Source of the DNA: Carya illinoinensis
Lineage: Eukaryota; Streptophyta; Magnoliopsida; Fagales; Juglandaceae
Direction of reading: 5' to 3'
Length of the DNA stretch: 64,000 nt
Assembly (NCBI RefSeq): GCF_018687715.1
Contig: NC_056757.1
Location: forward strand, 24,399,001 to 24,463,000
The notes under the pieces were generated by a model, which saw only the letters and a program-made list of their open reading frames with translations, ran no database searches and was not told the origin of the DNA. The position numbers and the translations under genes are program-made. Positions 1-12,626 of the stretch are shown here, in pieces (the stretch's first letter is position 1; each line of letters begins with the position of its first letter).

Positions 1-72
1 GAGCACATCGTCTTTGAACATGAACCACCTCGACTTCCACCCCTTGTCTTAGTTCACCCACTTGAACAAACT

Positions 73-276
73 CTAGGCAACACTACCACTGAAGCCCCCA
101 TAAACTTTTAAATCAATGGATTTGACGACGGCATCATCCTCCACTTCCTCACTTTCAGTGTCATTCTCAGCTTCACTATTTAAGATTTCAATATCAAAAT
201 TTGGGATCTCTTTAATAACTATGGATTTTTGTACATTTTCACCAAACTTATGAATAAGGAGCTTTGCATTGTAAGG
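73..276 (-). pseudogene. Degraded coding-like remnant, family not recognised
   Basis: Reading leftward on the minus strand from about 276, a frame of some 68 codons without a start codon stays open to a TAG at 73-75. Its middle is strongly acidic (Glu/Asp-rich around 125-180). In-frame stops lie just upstream, at about 277-285. The acidic composition hints at a once-coding stretch, perhaps a transposon protein tail, but I recognise no family. The rest of 1-600 shows nothing else I can name. Confidence 0.2.
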
Positions 277-770
277 TCACTCCTATTTTTCTTCATAACT
301 ACGGAATTTTATTTTATAGTTTCTTTACCTTCCGTTGAGTCTACCACTTTTTCTAGAATAATATTCCTCCAATTATGAATATTGTTCTGATTTGCCATCA
401 ACTGCAGCACCATTTCATCAATTGGTTCCAATGTCTCTTGATCTCCTGATGGCATTGACTTAGCCAAATGCCAATGCATCTAAAAATTTTGGCTTTATAT
501 TACTTAAATATGCTATATTGGAGTAGTCAAAACGTGGGAACTCCACATATGAGCTACAGCAAATTCAAAGTCTTTTGGCATGACATTGTTCATAGCCAAA
601 AGACATATATTATTCTGAAATTGTAGACGCAACTAATGGAAATCCTTTATCTCACTTTTCAGTTCCTCAACACCCCCTTTCACTTTCTCTCCCTTTCTCC
701 CTCGCAGAATACCCTCTTTCAGATTTTAAATCCTCCCTCGATTTCTCTCATTTTCTCTATTCCCTCGCTG

Positions 771-789
771 AACACACACACACACACAC

Positions 790-846
<57 letters not shown>
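771..846. repeat. Compound (CA)n(CT)n microsatellite
   Basis: About ten CA dinucleotides (771-790) are followed by about 27 CT dinucleotides to 846. The 74-residue open frame across it is only the translation of the repeat and its T/C-rich flank, so it is not a gene. Confidence 0.95.
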
Positions 847-848
<2 letters not shown>

Positions 849-860
849 TTTTTCTTCTAG

Positions 861-3800
861 TTCTTTTTTATCAGTTTCACTTCTTCTCTTGTTGTCCCAT
901 GGTTGTCAAAGTCTTCTCTCTCAATTGAGGAACACTTGGCAGGGATAGTCTGTGTGTTTGCAAGAGGAAATTAGCATCTGATACTACCAAGAATGCTAGG
1001 ATTTTGGCTTGATATTTTTGCCCTAGACTGCCTCTCCAAGTCTCCCTCATTTTCTATTATGCTTTACAAGGGTAAATTTCCTAACCGTTCTCGTGTTTTT
1101 TTATTTCTATTTCTATTGTTTGCTTCATTTTTTGAACAGGTTTGATCTGTGGTGGTGGTGGGGAAAGCATATTGTTGAAATGGGTTTTGCTTTGTGGTTT
1201 GCAAAATGTATGGTCAAGTTGCTTGGTTTGTATGCTCTGTGGTCTGCTATGTGTGTGCATTTCATAAGAACAAAATGCTTAATTTCCATTGCCGTTTCTT
1301 CATTGTTTAGAACCTCTCTCTCGGATTAGCTATGTTTTGTTTGCTTGGCTTTATAGAATTTGTTAAAAGGATGTTTGGTGGTATTAGTCGAGGATAAATG
1401 TTGTGACAATTAATATAGTGATAAAGAAAGATGTCAAACACACAAGGACTATTTACCTCTTAATTATTGAAATTGTTCTAATTCTAAATTATTTGAAAAT
1501 CAAGAAAAGTGGTGGATTTTGAATCTGAAAAATAAAATAAAAAATAAATAAAATTAAATCAACAAATGAAGAATTGACCAAATACTTAAAAAGAAGAAGA
1601 TTTCACCCAGGAAGAAAATACTAAGGCATCTGACTTACCTAACCAATCTAATCTCAAATCCTAACCATACAATCAATCAATTATCATCCTATTTGATGGT
1701 GAAATATTCTAACTTATCTAAGACTCTCTCTCGAGTAAAATTAGAATTACCCAACATACGATAACCCACAATATGTCTACGTGAATTTAAAAACATTTGA
1801 GCACATTAAGATTTATAATATTTCACATAAAAGATGCATAAATCACATTGGCACATTCCCGTCTTTTGCTCAATTCATGGCATACATCATACGAAGTTAC
1901 ACTATATGCATCATTTCTCGAATTAACATGCACAACAAATCACTCAACTATTGGGCAGATAATTGAAAGAATTAAACTCAATGATGTATACTCAAAAAGA
2001 ATGATAAAATTACGATTATATAGAAATATGATTTGAAATTGTCATGGAGAGGCTACATTGTAGCCTTAGCAATAGAAATGAGCTCAAAACAAACCATAAT
2101 CATTTTGAAATTTATAATAAAAATTGTACAAAGAGAAAATGAAAGAGTTAAGAAGGAGACTGTTTGTAGTTCAAGAATCTCAATCATTAACAACTCCAAT
2201 TCGGCCTCTGTTTTCTTCTTCTTTTTCCCAATTTTGAATTCCTATTCAATGGTGAAGAAAATATCCAATTTTCAAGGCTTTCGTCATCCTCTCTCTTATC
2301 TCCCCAAAACAAGATTCTTCCAAAATCGGTTGTTTTTCTGCCACCTTCTTGATGTGCTATTTTCTCTATCGAGATCTTCTTTTCTTGAAGAGTCTATGCC
2401 CACCGGTCCAAGCTCCCGCTAGGAGCCACCATTAGTTCTAATTATGTTTTTTTCTTTCCTTTTCCTTACATACTTTTAAATATTTTTTTAAAAAAATCAT
2501 AATATTATTAAAAAAATACTTCCCTAATCACTAAGAAAAATAAATTAAAAAATAAAATAAAAAATTCGACTGGTAACACTGAGCAATAAGTTTGAGTGGT
2601 GAGAGTAGCAATTTTTCTTTCTTGAAAATTCATCTACATGAAAGTTGTAGGATTTTATCTTAGTTTTTCATGTATACCGAGATCACCCTTTTTGGAGTTC
2701 TCTAGCAAAAATTATGCTCCAAATACTGAAGGATGTTTCAAGAAATTCAAGAAAGAAATGTTCTTTTTTTAGAACTCTTGATGAAGGGAATTTGAATTTG
2801 AAAATGAAAATTTTCTCCTTAATTCCCATGACTCCTTCAGTTTATTTATTCCTAATTAATAAATAAATAAAAACTCTAACAAATAATAAAATTAAACACA
2901 AACTAGCATAAAAATTAGAGTAAAAGTATGACAAAATTTGTATAAAAATTAAACATATTAATAAAAAAAAAAACTAACAATAAGATTATAAAAAAAGAAG
3001 AAGCAAAAATATTTTGGACATCTGAATGCAGTAGGAGAAATAACACCACATGGTGAGCAAAATCATAGAAGATGAGAAACTTGCAGTGCTACAAAAAAAA
3101 AAAAAAATCTAAGTTCAATTTGTTATGGTCTTAGATTTATTCCTTCAATTATTGTTACATCCTTGCATTGCTATAAAAAATAAAAAAGAAAAAAGAAAAA
3201 GGACTTGTTATTTACAATGAATTGATTCTGCATGTCGATGGATGGATGGTACAATGTGAGAAAGTATTTAGGTGGGTTGCAACCATGAACAAACTTTGTG
3301 GTTGGTTTAATTATTTCCAAATTTTTAGTGCTTTTCCTTCCTCTCTTTCCTTGGAAATACTATATATTAGTGCTATTAGAGATCATGTGTATTTTCCTTA
3401 GTGGCTCATTTTTCTTTAGAGATCATGGTAGAGAGGAGAGCAGGGGCGACGAAGGCAAATCGCGATAGCAATTGGAACCTAAGAAGCATGAATGAATGCC
3501 ATGCAACAAGACTATTTTCTTAATATTTAGAGAGAAATTTAAGAAGCATCAAAGAATAATTACGGATGTACATCTACATCTACATCCACACCTCATGGAG
3601 GTGTGTAACAATTGGGCAGATTTGCAAAATTCTGATTTTAGTGGTTGCCTAATCACATGTGGCTGGGCAGCAACTATGAGATCTGATTTTTGTTTGAAAT
3701 GGATGATATTCTTTTGTGGATGAGATCTGATTTCAAACTTTAGTAGTTGGAAATGGACAATATTGTTTTGTGGAATTTGGATATGTGGATAACATTGCTA

Positions 3801-4230
3801 GTAGAATTATTGCACGTTGTTTGTTAAGTTTGGAAATTCTTTTATGGACTGGTGGGTTGGGTTTAATTTTCAAAATGTTTTGTATCTGGATTGTGGGGCT
3901 ATTGGTGTATGGTTTGGATTTAATTTCCAAACTGGAACTTGTGCATGAGTTTGTGCATGGACAACTTGCATGTACCAGGAAATACCAAGTTTAGATTTTT
4001 CCTGATTTTGCTTGTGGCTATATTAAGTTCTGATTTTGTGCATGTCACAAAATTTTCATGTTGCTAATGAAAGTGGAAACACACATGGACATGCTACCTA
4101 GCTACGTACTCATTGTATGTTTTATTTTTCAATGTGATGATGTCTCAATGCAATGAAGATTAATTCCTAAAATTCTTGGAAATAACGTTATAAAAATATT
4201 ATTATTAAAAAAATAATATTATTTTATTAT
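861..4230. other. AT-rich intergenic DNA, no supported gene
   Basis: The stretch is dominated by poly-A/T tracts (for example 1527-1560, 2840-3000, 3090-3105). Short open frames around 1093-1329, 1781-2036, 2033-2422 and 3496-3994 have no start context, splice partners or recognisable motifs. Around 3675-3775 a phrase built on GAGATCTGATTT and ATTCTTTTGTGG is imperfectly duplicated. The region probably holds old, unrecognisable transposon sequence. Confidence 0.5.
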
Positions 4231-4283
4231 TTTGGCTAATATATAAGTAATGTTATACACCACACCACCATCCAACTTGCATC

Positions 4284-6042
4284 TAGGGGTGAGAATCGGC
4301 TGGTCCAGACTGGCCAAACCGACCGAATCGGCCATTTTTGGACTAGACCGAATTGGGTCCGGTCTGGTTCGGTCCACTTTTAGGAGGACCAAACTCATTC
4401 AGTTCGGTCCCCAGTCTAGGGGTTTTCCATCCCGGACCGGACCGAATGAAAAAAAATAAAAATAAATAAATCTAATTTATATAAATAATTTTATAAATTA
4501 ATTATATAATTTTTTACTTATACTAATATTTATAATTATATACTAATATTAATAGTCTAATATGGTTTTTAAAAAAATAATGCTAATAATCTAATATTAT
4601 AATATACTATAGTTATACTTACACTAATATAGACTATATAGTTATATTAAATACTATAAGTAATACTAATACTAATATATAGCTAAATCACTATAAGTAT
4701 AATTGTATAACTATATATATTTAGTATGAATGTATTATTATATTCTTTAATGTATAACTATAATATATAGTACTACTATATATTAATATATTAACATATT
4801 ATAAGAGTTATAGTATAAATTATAATATAGAAATTATAATATACTAAATCACTATAACAATGTAACTAATACTAATATATAACTATACTATTAGTCTACT
4901 ATTAATACTATTATATAGTTATACTTTTCACTATAATTAGTATTAATATATAGTTATATAGTTGTACTAATACTATTAGTCTATTATATAGTCTAAGACT
5001 CTTAAGTCTAATATAGGCTATATGGTTATAACTAATACTAATATTATTAATACTAATAATGTAGAAAATAGTTATACTAACTAATTGATTCAACATAACT
5101 AATATTACTAATACTAGTATAAGTCTATAACTATATATATTACTAATAGTTATAGACTATACTAATTTATACCATAACTCTTATAATATGTTAATATATT
5201 AATACATATTAGTATTACATATTATAGTTAATATATAGACTTTACTAATAGTCTATAACTAATCGTACATTCATAATAACTAAATCATTATAAGTCTATA
5301 ACTATATATATTTAGTATCAATGTATTATTATACTATTTAATGTACAACTATTAACTATAATATATAGTACTGGTATATATTAATATATTAACATATTAT
5401 AAGAGTTATGGTATAAATTATAATATATCATATATGTATAAATTTATAATGTATTAGTATAGTTAACTTCATATGTAATATGTTAGGATTAAATCACTAT
5501 AACTATATAGAGTATTAGTAATATAGTATTTAATATAACTACATAAAATATTAGTAATAAGAGTATTATTATTATTTAATATAGTATGACATAGAGTATT
5601 AATAAATGTGTGGTATTTGAAGAGCTATAATAATACTAGTATATTACATATAGTATTACTATTATTACATATAGTTATTAATTATAATATTAGTACTAAT
5701 TTCTTATTAGTTATAGCAAATAAATTAATAACTATTACTAATTTACTATATACTAATAGACTAATAGTATTAGCATATTATTAATATATATTAATATAAT
5801 TGTATACTATATATATTAAATATATCACAATATAATTACATAAGTATTAAACAAAATGTCATAGGATATAAAAAAAAAAAAAAAAAAAAAAAAAAGGTCA
5901 ACCGTGGACCGGACCAGACCAAATGGGACCGGACTGTCCCGACCCTTAGGGAGTTCAGTCCGGTCCAGGGTGGGAAAACCTTGGATTGAATAGGTCCGGT
6001 CCGATCCGTAAAACCTCCCCAGACCGGACCGAACTCACCCCT
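4284..6042. mobile_element. MULE-like non-autonomous TIR element with AT-rich core
   Basis: The element opens with TAGGGGTGAG and closes with CTCACCCCT. It is flanked by a perfect 9-bp duplication ACTTGCATC (4275-4283 and 6043-6051), the size typical of Mutator-like elements. About 150 bp at each end are rich in GGTCCGG/CCGGACC words in inverted orientation. The interior, about 4450-5870, is nearly pure A/T and ends in a poly-A run at about 5869-5894. No transposase is encoded. Related copies lie at 40071-40922 and 62332-63022. Confidence 0.75.
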
Positions 6043-6723
6043 ACTTGCATCCCTATATATATTGTGACGCCCCCAAATTCCGTTTGGGATCGGACGGACA
6101 TTTGAAGCGTCGAGACATGCAACACAAGGTTACCTGCCCCCGTTCATGACATATAAGATGCAATGTTCCTAACATGTATCTAACATTATGCAATATTCAC
6201 AGCGGATAATTTTTTTCTTTAGCAATACTATGCACCAAATTGAAAATATCTCAAATGCTTAAAACATACTTCATACATAAAGACCTATTGAATAGATCAC
6301 AACACTAGTCCAAAAATGGTTATGATCCAAAAAGTACTAGAGATGCAACTCCATTGTATAAGTAGTAATTTACGTTAACTATTATATTAACATTGACGTC
6401 GCACTGTCGCTTAGTCAACTGTGTCTAGTTTATCAGCTCCTGATTCTCTTTCAGGTCATGTAACAAGATCTACCATTCGGGGAGAATGGTAGTTAGGACT
6501 ACCAAAGTGAGATTTGATTACAAATCTTATTAAGTTAACAAAAAAACTTCCACACAAGCTAATGATGCATGGATGACAGTAAAAGCATAAATGCATAATC
6601 AAATTCATAAGTAATTAAAGCATAACTTGGCGTACAATATAGCATAATTGACATAACTTAAATTGAAACATGAATTGAACTTGACTTGACATGAACTTGA
6701 TCTGAAACTTGACTTAACATGAA

Positions 6724-6920
6724 AAATACAAACTCCATAGTTGTTGTGGTCCCATGTATTCTACGTGTAAATACATACTCCACAGTTGTTGTGGCCCCAT
6801 GTATTCTACACAAACTTGACTTAACATGAAAAATACATACTCCACAGTTGTTGTGGCCCCATGTATTCTATGTGTAAATACATATTCCACAGTTGTTGTG
6901 GCCCCATGTATTTTACGTGT
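6724..6920. repeat. 45-bp tandem repeats inside the solo LTR
   Basis: Four copies start at 6724, 6769, 6831 and 6876, each carrying a CAGTTGTTGTGGCCCCATG-type phrase. The second and third copies are separated by an extra 17 bp. On the minus strand the units translate to a repeated IHGATTTVEYV motif. Part of the same phrase degenerates into 6920-6975. Confidence 0.85.
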
Positions 6921-8910
6921 CACAATTGCTGTGTCTCACGTAGTGTATGCATCACAATTGCTGTGACCCTATACATAAGTAATCAAGATGAAACGTGACT
7001 GGAATACGAAATGACTGAAGCCCTGACATAACATAACGTAACTTGAACATAACTTGAAATACATGACCAACTTGAGATAGAAACATTTCGTAACATGGCA
7101 TAACATATAATAGACAACATATTTAACATGACATACTTGCAACAGTGAATATTACATGACTTGACATACATGTAATAGATGACATACTTAGCATGACCTA
7201 CTTGTAAGGTACAGTAATATATGACAGAATATATTATGTAACAAATAAAAATTGATGACAGAATAAATTCTGTATAATAGACAATTACGTGTTAACCTGG
7301 CATGGCATGACATATATGATAACACACATACATACACTGTAGTTCCTTTACTTAGCACACATACACAGTAGACTGCTAGTAAGTTAAAAGCTAACTTACC
7401 TCAATGTCCGCATTTCTTATAAAACTTCAAGTGCGATCACGAGGAACTGTAATTAGTGATTCTAAAAGTTAAAACTAAATCACTAATAATTTGAAATATG
7501 GAAAATACTAACTTAAAGAGTAAAATTTTCATTTTACTCTCTACATGTGGGAAAATGACCGTTTTACCCATAACTTAAGGATTTTGCATACTAACTCCAA
7601 AAGTTTCCAAAATTTACATTTCTCATGTAAATTTTGTCCTAAACTTAAATATTAACTTAGAAAAATTTAAAACAAAACACAACTATGAAAAACACACTAT
7701 GGCCGAAACATCCATAGGCCATTTCCCTTGATTTTTGTTGCAATTCCTTTCAACTTCAAAACTCATGCTTAAACCAAAATTTTGCAACAAACATCTTCCA
7801 ATCCTAAGTTCAAAACCATACTTAAAACATCCATTTAGAAAAAACTAATAATTAACACCAAACTTTTTTTTGTAAAAAGATTCAAGCACTTGAATCACAA
7901 GTTTTGACCTTAAATCAAAACATCTCCAAGAATTTCAAAAATCAAATCTTACTTCTAACATATTCATAATATCATCCTAACATCAACCATGCTTTAAATC
8001 ATCAAACTAAAGTCACCAAAATCACAAAATAACATTTGAAGTTTTTGGTTTTACACTTAGTCCAAAAACAGAAACTTTTTCCTCAACTAGTTTTGATAAA
8101 TCTCTTGATCTATGACTTATAAATATATGATCTTCAAACCAAACCATCACATGGTTTAAAAAGATGTCCTAAAACATATATAAGCTTCTAATTCAAGATC
8201 ACATGGTTAGAAATTAATCAAAACATAAATTTAACCAAGAATATCCATACTTTGGCTTATCTGAATATCTCTTTGCATGAAATTTCATATCTTTGAAACT
8301 AACATCAAATATCTTCAAAATAATAATATAACATGTATATAAGATTCTTAGGATCCTCCAATAAAATTATTAAAGTCATTAGAATAGGTTTAGACCACTA
8401 AAGAGTTAAACTTTCTCAAAACAGAAACTGTTTTTCTTCTTCCAGTTTCTAAGTTTCTAAATCTAAGAAAATCTTTCATCAAAACCTTTAATCATGCAAA
8501 AATCCTCAACCAATAGTCACATATACATGTTAACAATACTCCATAAAAATTTCGGATCAATATCTATCCATTAGTTTGGTTAAAAACTCTAAAATATAAC
8601 ATATTCTCCAGTTTATCTCCCAAAATGGTCTTTCTATAGTTTATATAATATTTGACTGACCACATGATCTTCAAATGGGGCAAATAAGATATCCATGTAA
8701 ATTAGACTAAAAAAGGAACAACTTATATGAAGGAGACTTTATGATAAAACACTTACAAAAGCTTCGAAATGGGCATGCAAAAGAACTCCTAAAAGCTATC
8801 CGAGAGAGAGTGTTTGATATTCTTTTAATGGAAAGTATAAATGAAAATAATTTCATGGGGAGAGGTGGCTGGAGATACTTATGGATGAGATATGGAAGAG
8901 ATGAGGTTGG

Positions 8911-9125
8911 AGTGAGAGTTAAGTGTAGGACTCTCTTACCTGAAGTGAGAGTTAAGTGTAGGGCTCTCTTACCCGGAGTGATAGTGGAGTGTAGGACTCT
9001 CTTACCTAATAATATCTACAAAAATCAATTCAAGATATTTTTACCCAATAATATCCACGAAATTAGCTTAAAATATTTTTATCTAATAATATCCACAATA
9101 TTAGCTTAAGATATTTTTATCCAAT
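8911..9125. repeat. Two adjoining short tandem arrays inside the solo LTR
   Basis: Three 33-bp units (8911, 8944, 8977) share AGTGAGAGTTAAGTGTAGGA. They are followed immediately by three 38-39-bp AT-rich units (9008, 9047, 9085) sharing AATAATATC and AGATATTTTTA phrases. Both lie near the 3' end of the LTR. Confidence 0.85.
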
Positions 9126-9720
9126 AATATATACAGTTTTGAACAGACGTTTTGTCCGAAAATATGAAAAAATGTTATTGCGCCATAAGACCTTAAATAA
9201 CCCTCCGAGTCTAATGGCACAAACCATAATACATTTTGACACTTCTAACTATCTCCAATAATCAAAAACACACTTCTGATACCATAGTAAATAATAACAC
9301 TAACTATGTAGTTAGACAAAAACCTATACGATTAATGGATTCGTGAAAACTTATGTGGTTTTCACGAGATTCCTAAAGTTAATAGAAATTTCACAATTGA
9401 ATTTCTAGCGGGCTGTTACATATATCATGTGGCGTATTTATCACTATTTGATGATAAAAAAGCATTCAATAAATTATCATTTAATGATGGTAAATGTGGT
9501 ATATCTTACCTAGTGGGATGCAAGTAGGATGGTAGTATGATATATAGAATTTTCCCTAATATATAGATAATCCAATGTGTGGTTATATATTGAATGGCTT
9601 TGTCTTTGACTTTAGGCAAGACATATAGCTTTAGCCAAATTTTGGCTTTGGTTTTAGCTAGATCATTGCCAATGCTATTATGTGTCAAATGTATAAATAA
9701 CTTTTAGTATATAAAGAATA

Positions 9721-9890
9721 GAGAAATTCTAAAAGGAAGCCTTACACTACAAATAAATAGTTTTCTTGTAGTGTTTTTGTACTTACATCTTAATGCTTAA
9801 ATATGTGTGTGTTTAAATAGAAAGAAGAAAGGAATCATATGTTGGTTAAGTGGGAGTTTATGGTGTAAGGCTTCCTTGTAGTATTTCTCT
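9721..9890. mobile_element. 170-bp MITE with 8-bp target duplication (hAT-type)
   Basis: Inverted ends GAGAAATTCTAAAAGGAAG and CTTCCTTGTAGTATTTCTCT continue into GCCTTACAC/GTGTAAGGC. The flanking 8-bp duplication AAAGAATA is perfect (9713-9720 and 9891-9898). Size, terminal inverted repeats and 8-bp duplication point to a non-autonomous hAT-type element. It has no coding capacity. Confidence 0.88.
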
Positions 9891-10432
9891 AAAGAATAAA
9901 ATATTTTAACAATTTTGTTAAAAAAATTAAGAATTAAAGTGGGAGGGATATATGAATTGAGTTATGCTCAAAATAAGTATACAAATAAGTCCATTTCATA
10001 TTTTTAAAATTTCATATAAGAATGTTAAAAAATAATCTTGACGTTTGTGTTAAGTAAATCATCATGGAAGATTTAGTACACTCCAAGAGAGGGGAACAAA
10101 GTAGTTCATCAGTTAGTAAAGTTTGCTTTTTTTTTTCTTTTTTTTTTTAAATGAAACACTATTTCCTTCATTCAATAAACGGACAATTACAACTTCTAAC
10201 TTGAAAATACAAGCCAAATTCTAACAATTTCTCGATCTCCAACCTACAAATTTCTTTGTAGTTGATAACATCTTGTTCAATGCCTCCAGACTAAAAGTTT
10301 GAGAGACAGGCCTCCAGACTAACCATCTAAGAGACAACACTATCTTAGACCTCCATCTAAGATAGACCACACAACTCCTCCTTCAAAGAGTGGAGTACAA
10401 ACTCTACGGACCCTAGGTCCTAGAGAGAAACT

Positions 10433-11796
10433 TGATGAGTGTGCGAAAGTGCACTCTATATACCCTATTATTGGACTAAAATGCTAAAATGTGAATAGAA
10501 ATCATAGGAATTAATGTGTATTCTTAAATTCAATTTCTATTTACGTTGGGATACTCCTAAGCAGTTTTTTTATGTCTAATTTCAGAGTTTATAAAAGAGC
10601 AAGTCAAGCCCATTCAAATTCAAATGAGGACATTCGTGGGGTTTGAGAGCAATTTGGAAGAAAAGAAAAAGAAAAAAGTCACAAAATGAAACCACAAGAA
10701 GTCCAAGTCTGAAATTCGCTAGGAGACAGTTTGGATATACTTTAGTCTTTTGACTGTATCCTTTTACTCATATATCAGATTGATGCGATTCTTAATGCAT
10801 TGGAAAGATATCTTAAAGGGCTATAACTTTATTTCTAATAAGGATTTCCAAATTCGAATTCTTGAAGGATGTACGTGGCTGCCAAGATAAGTCTTAAAAT
10901 TTAGGCGATTTTTTTATGCGGAAATCAAGAGGACATTAGGGTTTCTTTCTTACCCTATATAAGCATATCATTAGCAAGAAATGGAGGGGAGGAAGAGACA
11001 CAAGAGGTAGATCTTAAGAGAGGAGAAAATCACTTCCATGGCCATCGTTCGCTTCAGTTTTCTTTGGAGATTTTTGTTGTCCATTATATTTATGGGTAAC
11101 TAAATTCTCAAGTAGGGTTAGAGATGAACTTGCACATTAGATGGTATTTCTAATTTATTGTTAATTCATGTATTTGATTTTCAATTGCTAAAACTCTTTT
11201 GTTTTATCATTCTCAATTCATCGTTGATGTTTTCTTTTCCGAATAATCATAGAATTTATTGTGTTTATGGATTCAGTCATGCTTTTTCTATTGAATGGAT
11301 TAGTTCTTTGATTATGTTTGGATCAATTATTTATCTATATTGATTTAGTTTTTTGCTGCAATATCGCTTCCTGAATATATTGTCGTCATTGGATTTTATC
11401 AATAGGGGTAGTAATTCACGTTTTTTAAAAGTGGTGAATGTTTTTTCAAAGGATTACATTTGATTTAAGTCTGGTTTATAAATCTATATCTTCCGATTGG
11501 GAATTGCAGGAATTGAGTTCCTAATTGAGTTATCCAATGAATTAAGAATAATTAAAATACCAGATTTGTGCAAGGGATTCCTGACGCTCTCCTGTTTGTC
11601 AAATTTGAGTACTTTTTCCGTTAATCACTTTGCTTCACTTTAATTTACTTTAAAATTAATCTTTTTTTTCTATTACTTATTTAATATTTTTCTTTAGTTT
11701 CTTTGTTCCTCTTGCTATTCTTTTAATTTGTCTCCCTGTGGAATCGACACCCCAAAGCTGTGCTACAACTACCGCGTTATTCTTTGGGCGTAATCA
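10433..11796 (+). repeat. 5' LTR of the Athila-like element
   Basis: It starts TGATGAGTGTGCG and ends GGGCGTAATCA, 1364 bp, collinear with 16489-17853. A TATA-like CCCTATATAAGC at about 10952-10963 could be its promoter. The 61-codon frame at 11158-11343, repeated in the other LTR, is LTR sequence and not a gene. Confidence 0.92.
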
Positions 11797-11801
11797 AATT
11801 T

Positions 11802-11819
11802 TAGAGCCGTTGCCGGGGA
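11802..11819 (+). other. Athila primer-binding site, tRNA-Asp type
   Basis: TAGAGCCGTTGCCGGGGA lies five bases after the 5' LTR. It matches the TGGCGCCGTTGCCGGGGA primer site characteristic of Athila elements except near its start. Confidence 0.75.
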
Positions 11820-11946
11820 GACGGTAGAAGAATTGTGAGATAGTTTTTCTTTTCAACAGTTTGTAAAGGCGGTAACTTCGTTCCCTATTTTAGCTTGCTG
11901 CATCTTTTTTTTTTTTATTTTCCTTTTCTTTTTGTAGTTTTTTTTA

Positions 11947-12626
11947 GTGTTGGGTTTTTCTCTACCTTGCATGCATAGGTATAGAGATGCCTTGGGTCGG
12001 TTTGCTTGTAGACCTGTGTTAGAGTCAGAGTTTAATTTTTTTGATCATTTGTTTGATAATTCTTCTAATTCTGAGAAAATGAGTGAACACGAAGATCAAC
12101 CCACTAGGACCCTTCAAGATTACCTCTACCCTACACGCACAGCCACACCATCATGCATAATGTTTCCAGCTAATATTCGCCAATTGGATTTTAAAACAGG
12201 GATGATACAGTTACTCCCTACTTTTCATGGCTTGGAAAATGAAAATCCAAATGTGCACATTAGGGAGTTTGAGGAATAGTTGCGACTTTTCATAATCAAA
12301 ATGCAACTGATGACATTGTGAGACTTAAGTTCTTTCCTTTCTCTTTGAAAGATAGAGCTAAGAGTTGGCTATACTCATTGAGACCACGATCTATTGGGTC
12401 ATGGAATGAGATGACTCAGGTCTTCTTTAATAAATACTTTCCCCAACATAAGACCAATGCTTTAAAAAGATAAATCTCCACCTTTGTACAAAAGGACAGT
12501 GAGACTTTGTATCAGTCTTGGGAGAGATTTAAGGAGTTATTGAGTATGTGTCCTCACCATGGGTATGAGAATTGACGCTTAGTGAGCTATTTTTATGAGG
12601 GACTTACACCTAGATAGCGTCAATTT
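11947..12626 (+). pseudogene. Athila gag N-terminal part, broken
   Basis: Translation gives a recognisable retrotransposon gag region: a conserved FHGLENENP segment, then DRAKSWLYS and ETLYQSWERFK segments of the capsid domain (about 12340-12530). The first frame ends at a TAG at 12277-12279 because one base is missing there. Further nonsense codons follow at about 12471 (TAA), 12574 (TGA) and 12615 (TAG). Each of these three can be explained by a single C-to-T or G-to-A change. The gag cannot be made full length from this copy. Confidence 0.8.

Larger units (their letters stand above)
6063..9420. mobile_element. Solo LTR, 3.36 kb, probably Ty3/Gypsy
   Basis: It begins TGTGACGCCC, ends GGGCTGTTACA, and is bounded by a 5-bp direct repeat TATAT (6058-6062 and 9421-9425), as expected of an LTR integrated by a retroviral-type integrase. 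There is no internal coding region or second LTR, so this is one LTR left by recombination. Long LTRs with TGTRAYGCCC...GGGCNGTTACA ends are common in Del/Tekay-type Ty3 elements; that assignment is an inference. Its short open frames (for example 8741-9109 +) come from internal tandem repeats and are not genes. Confidence 0.8.
4236..9555. mobile_element. Fold-back MITE split by two later insertions
   Basis: The left arm (about 4236-4283, then 6052-6062 and 9421-9460) and the right arm (about 9480-9555) are inverted copies. The left reads ACCATCCAACTTGCATCCC and the reverse complement of the right reads ACCATCCTACTTGCATCCC, followed in both by a similar TATA/CATTTA-rich run. Removing the TIR element (4284-6042 plus one TSD copy) and the solo LTR (6063-9420 plus one TSD copy) restores a continuous element of about 180 bp. 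Its own target duplication was not resolved. Confidence 0.7.

Noticed and set aside
636..860. 74-codon open frame
   Set aside because: Mostly translation of the CA/CT microsatellite; composition, not coding, keeps it open.
8741..9109. 122-codon open frame with repeated KCRTLLP motif
   Set aside because: The repetition mirrors the 33-bp and 38-bp tandem repeats in the solo LTR; no start or domain support.
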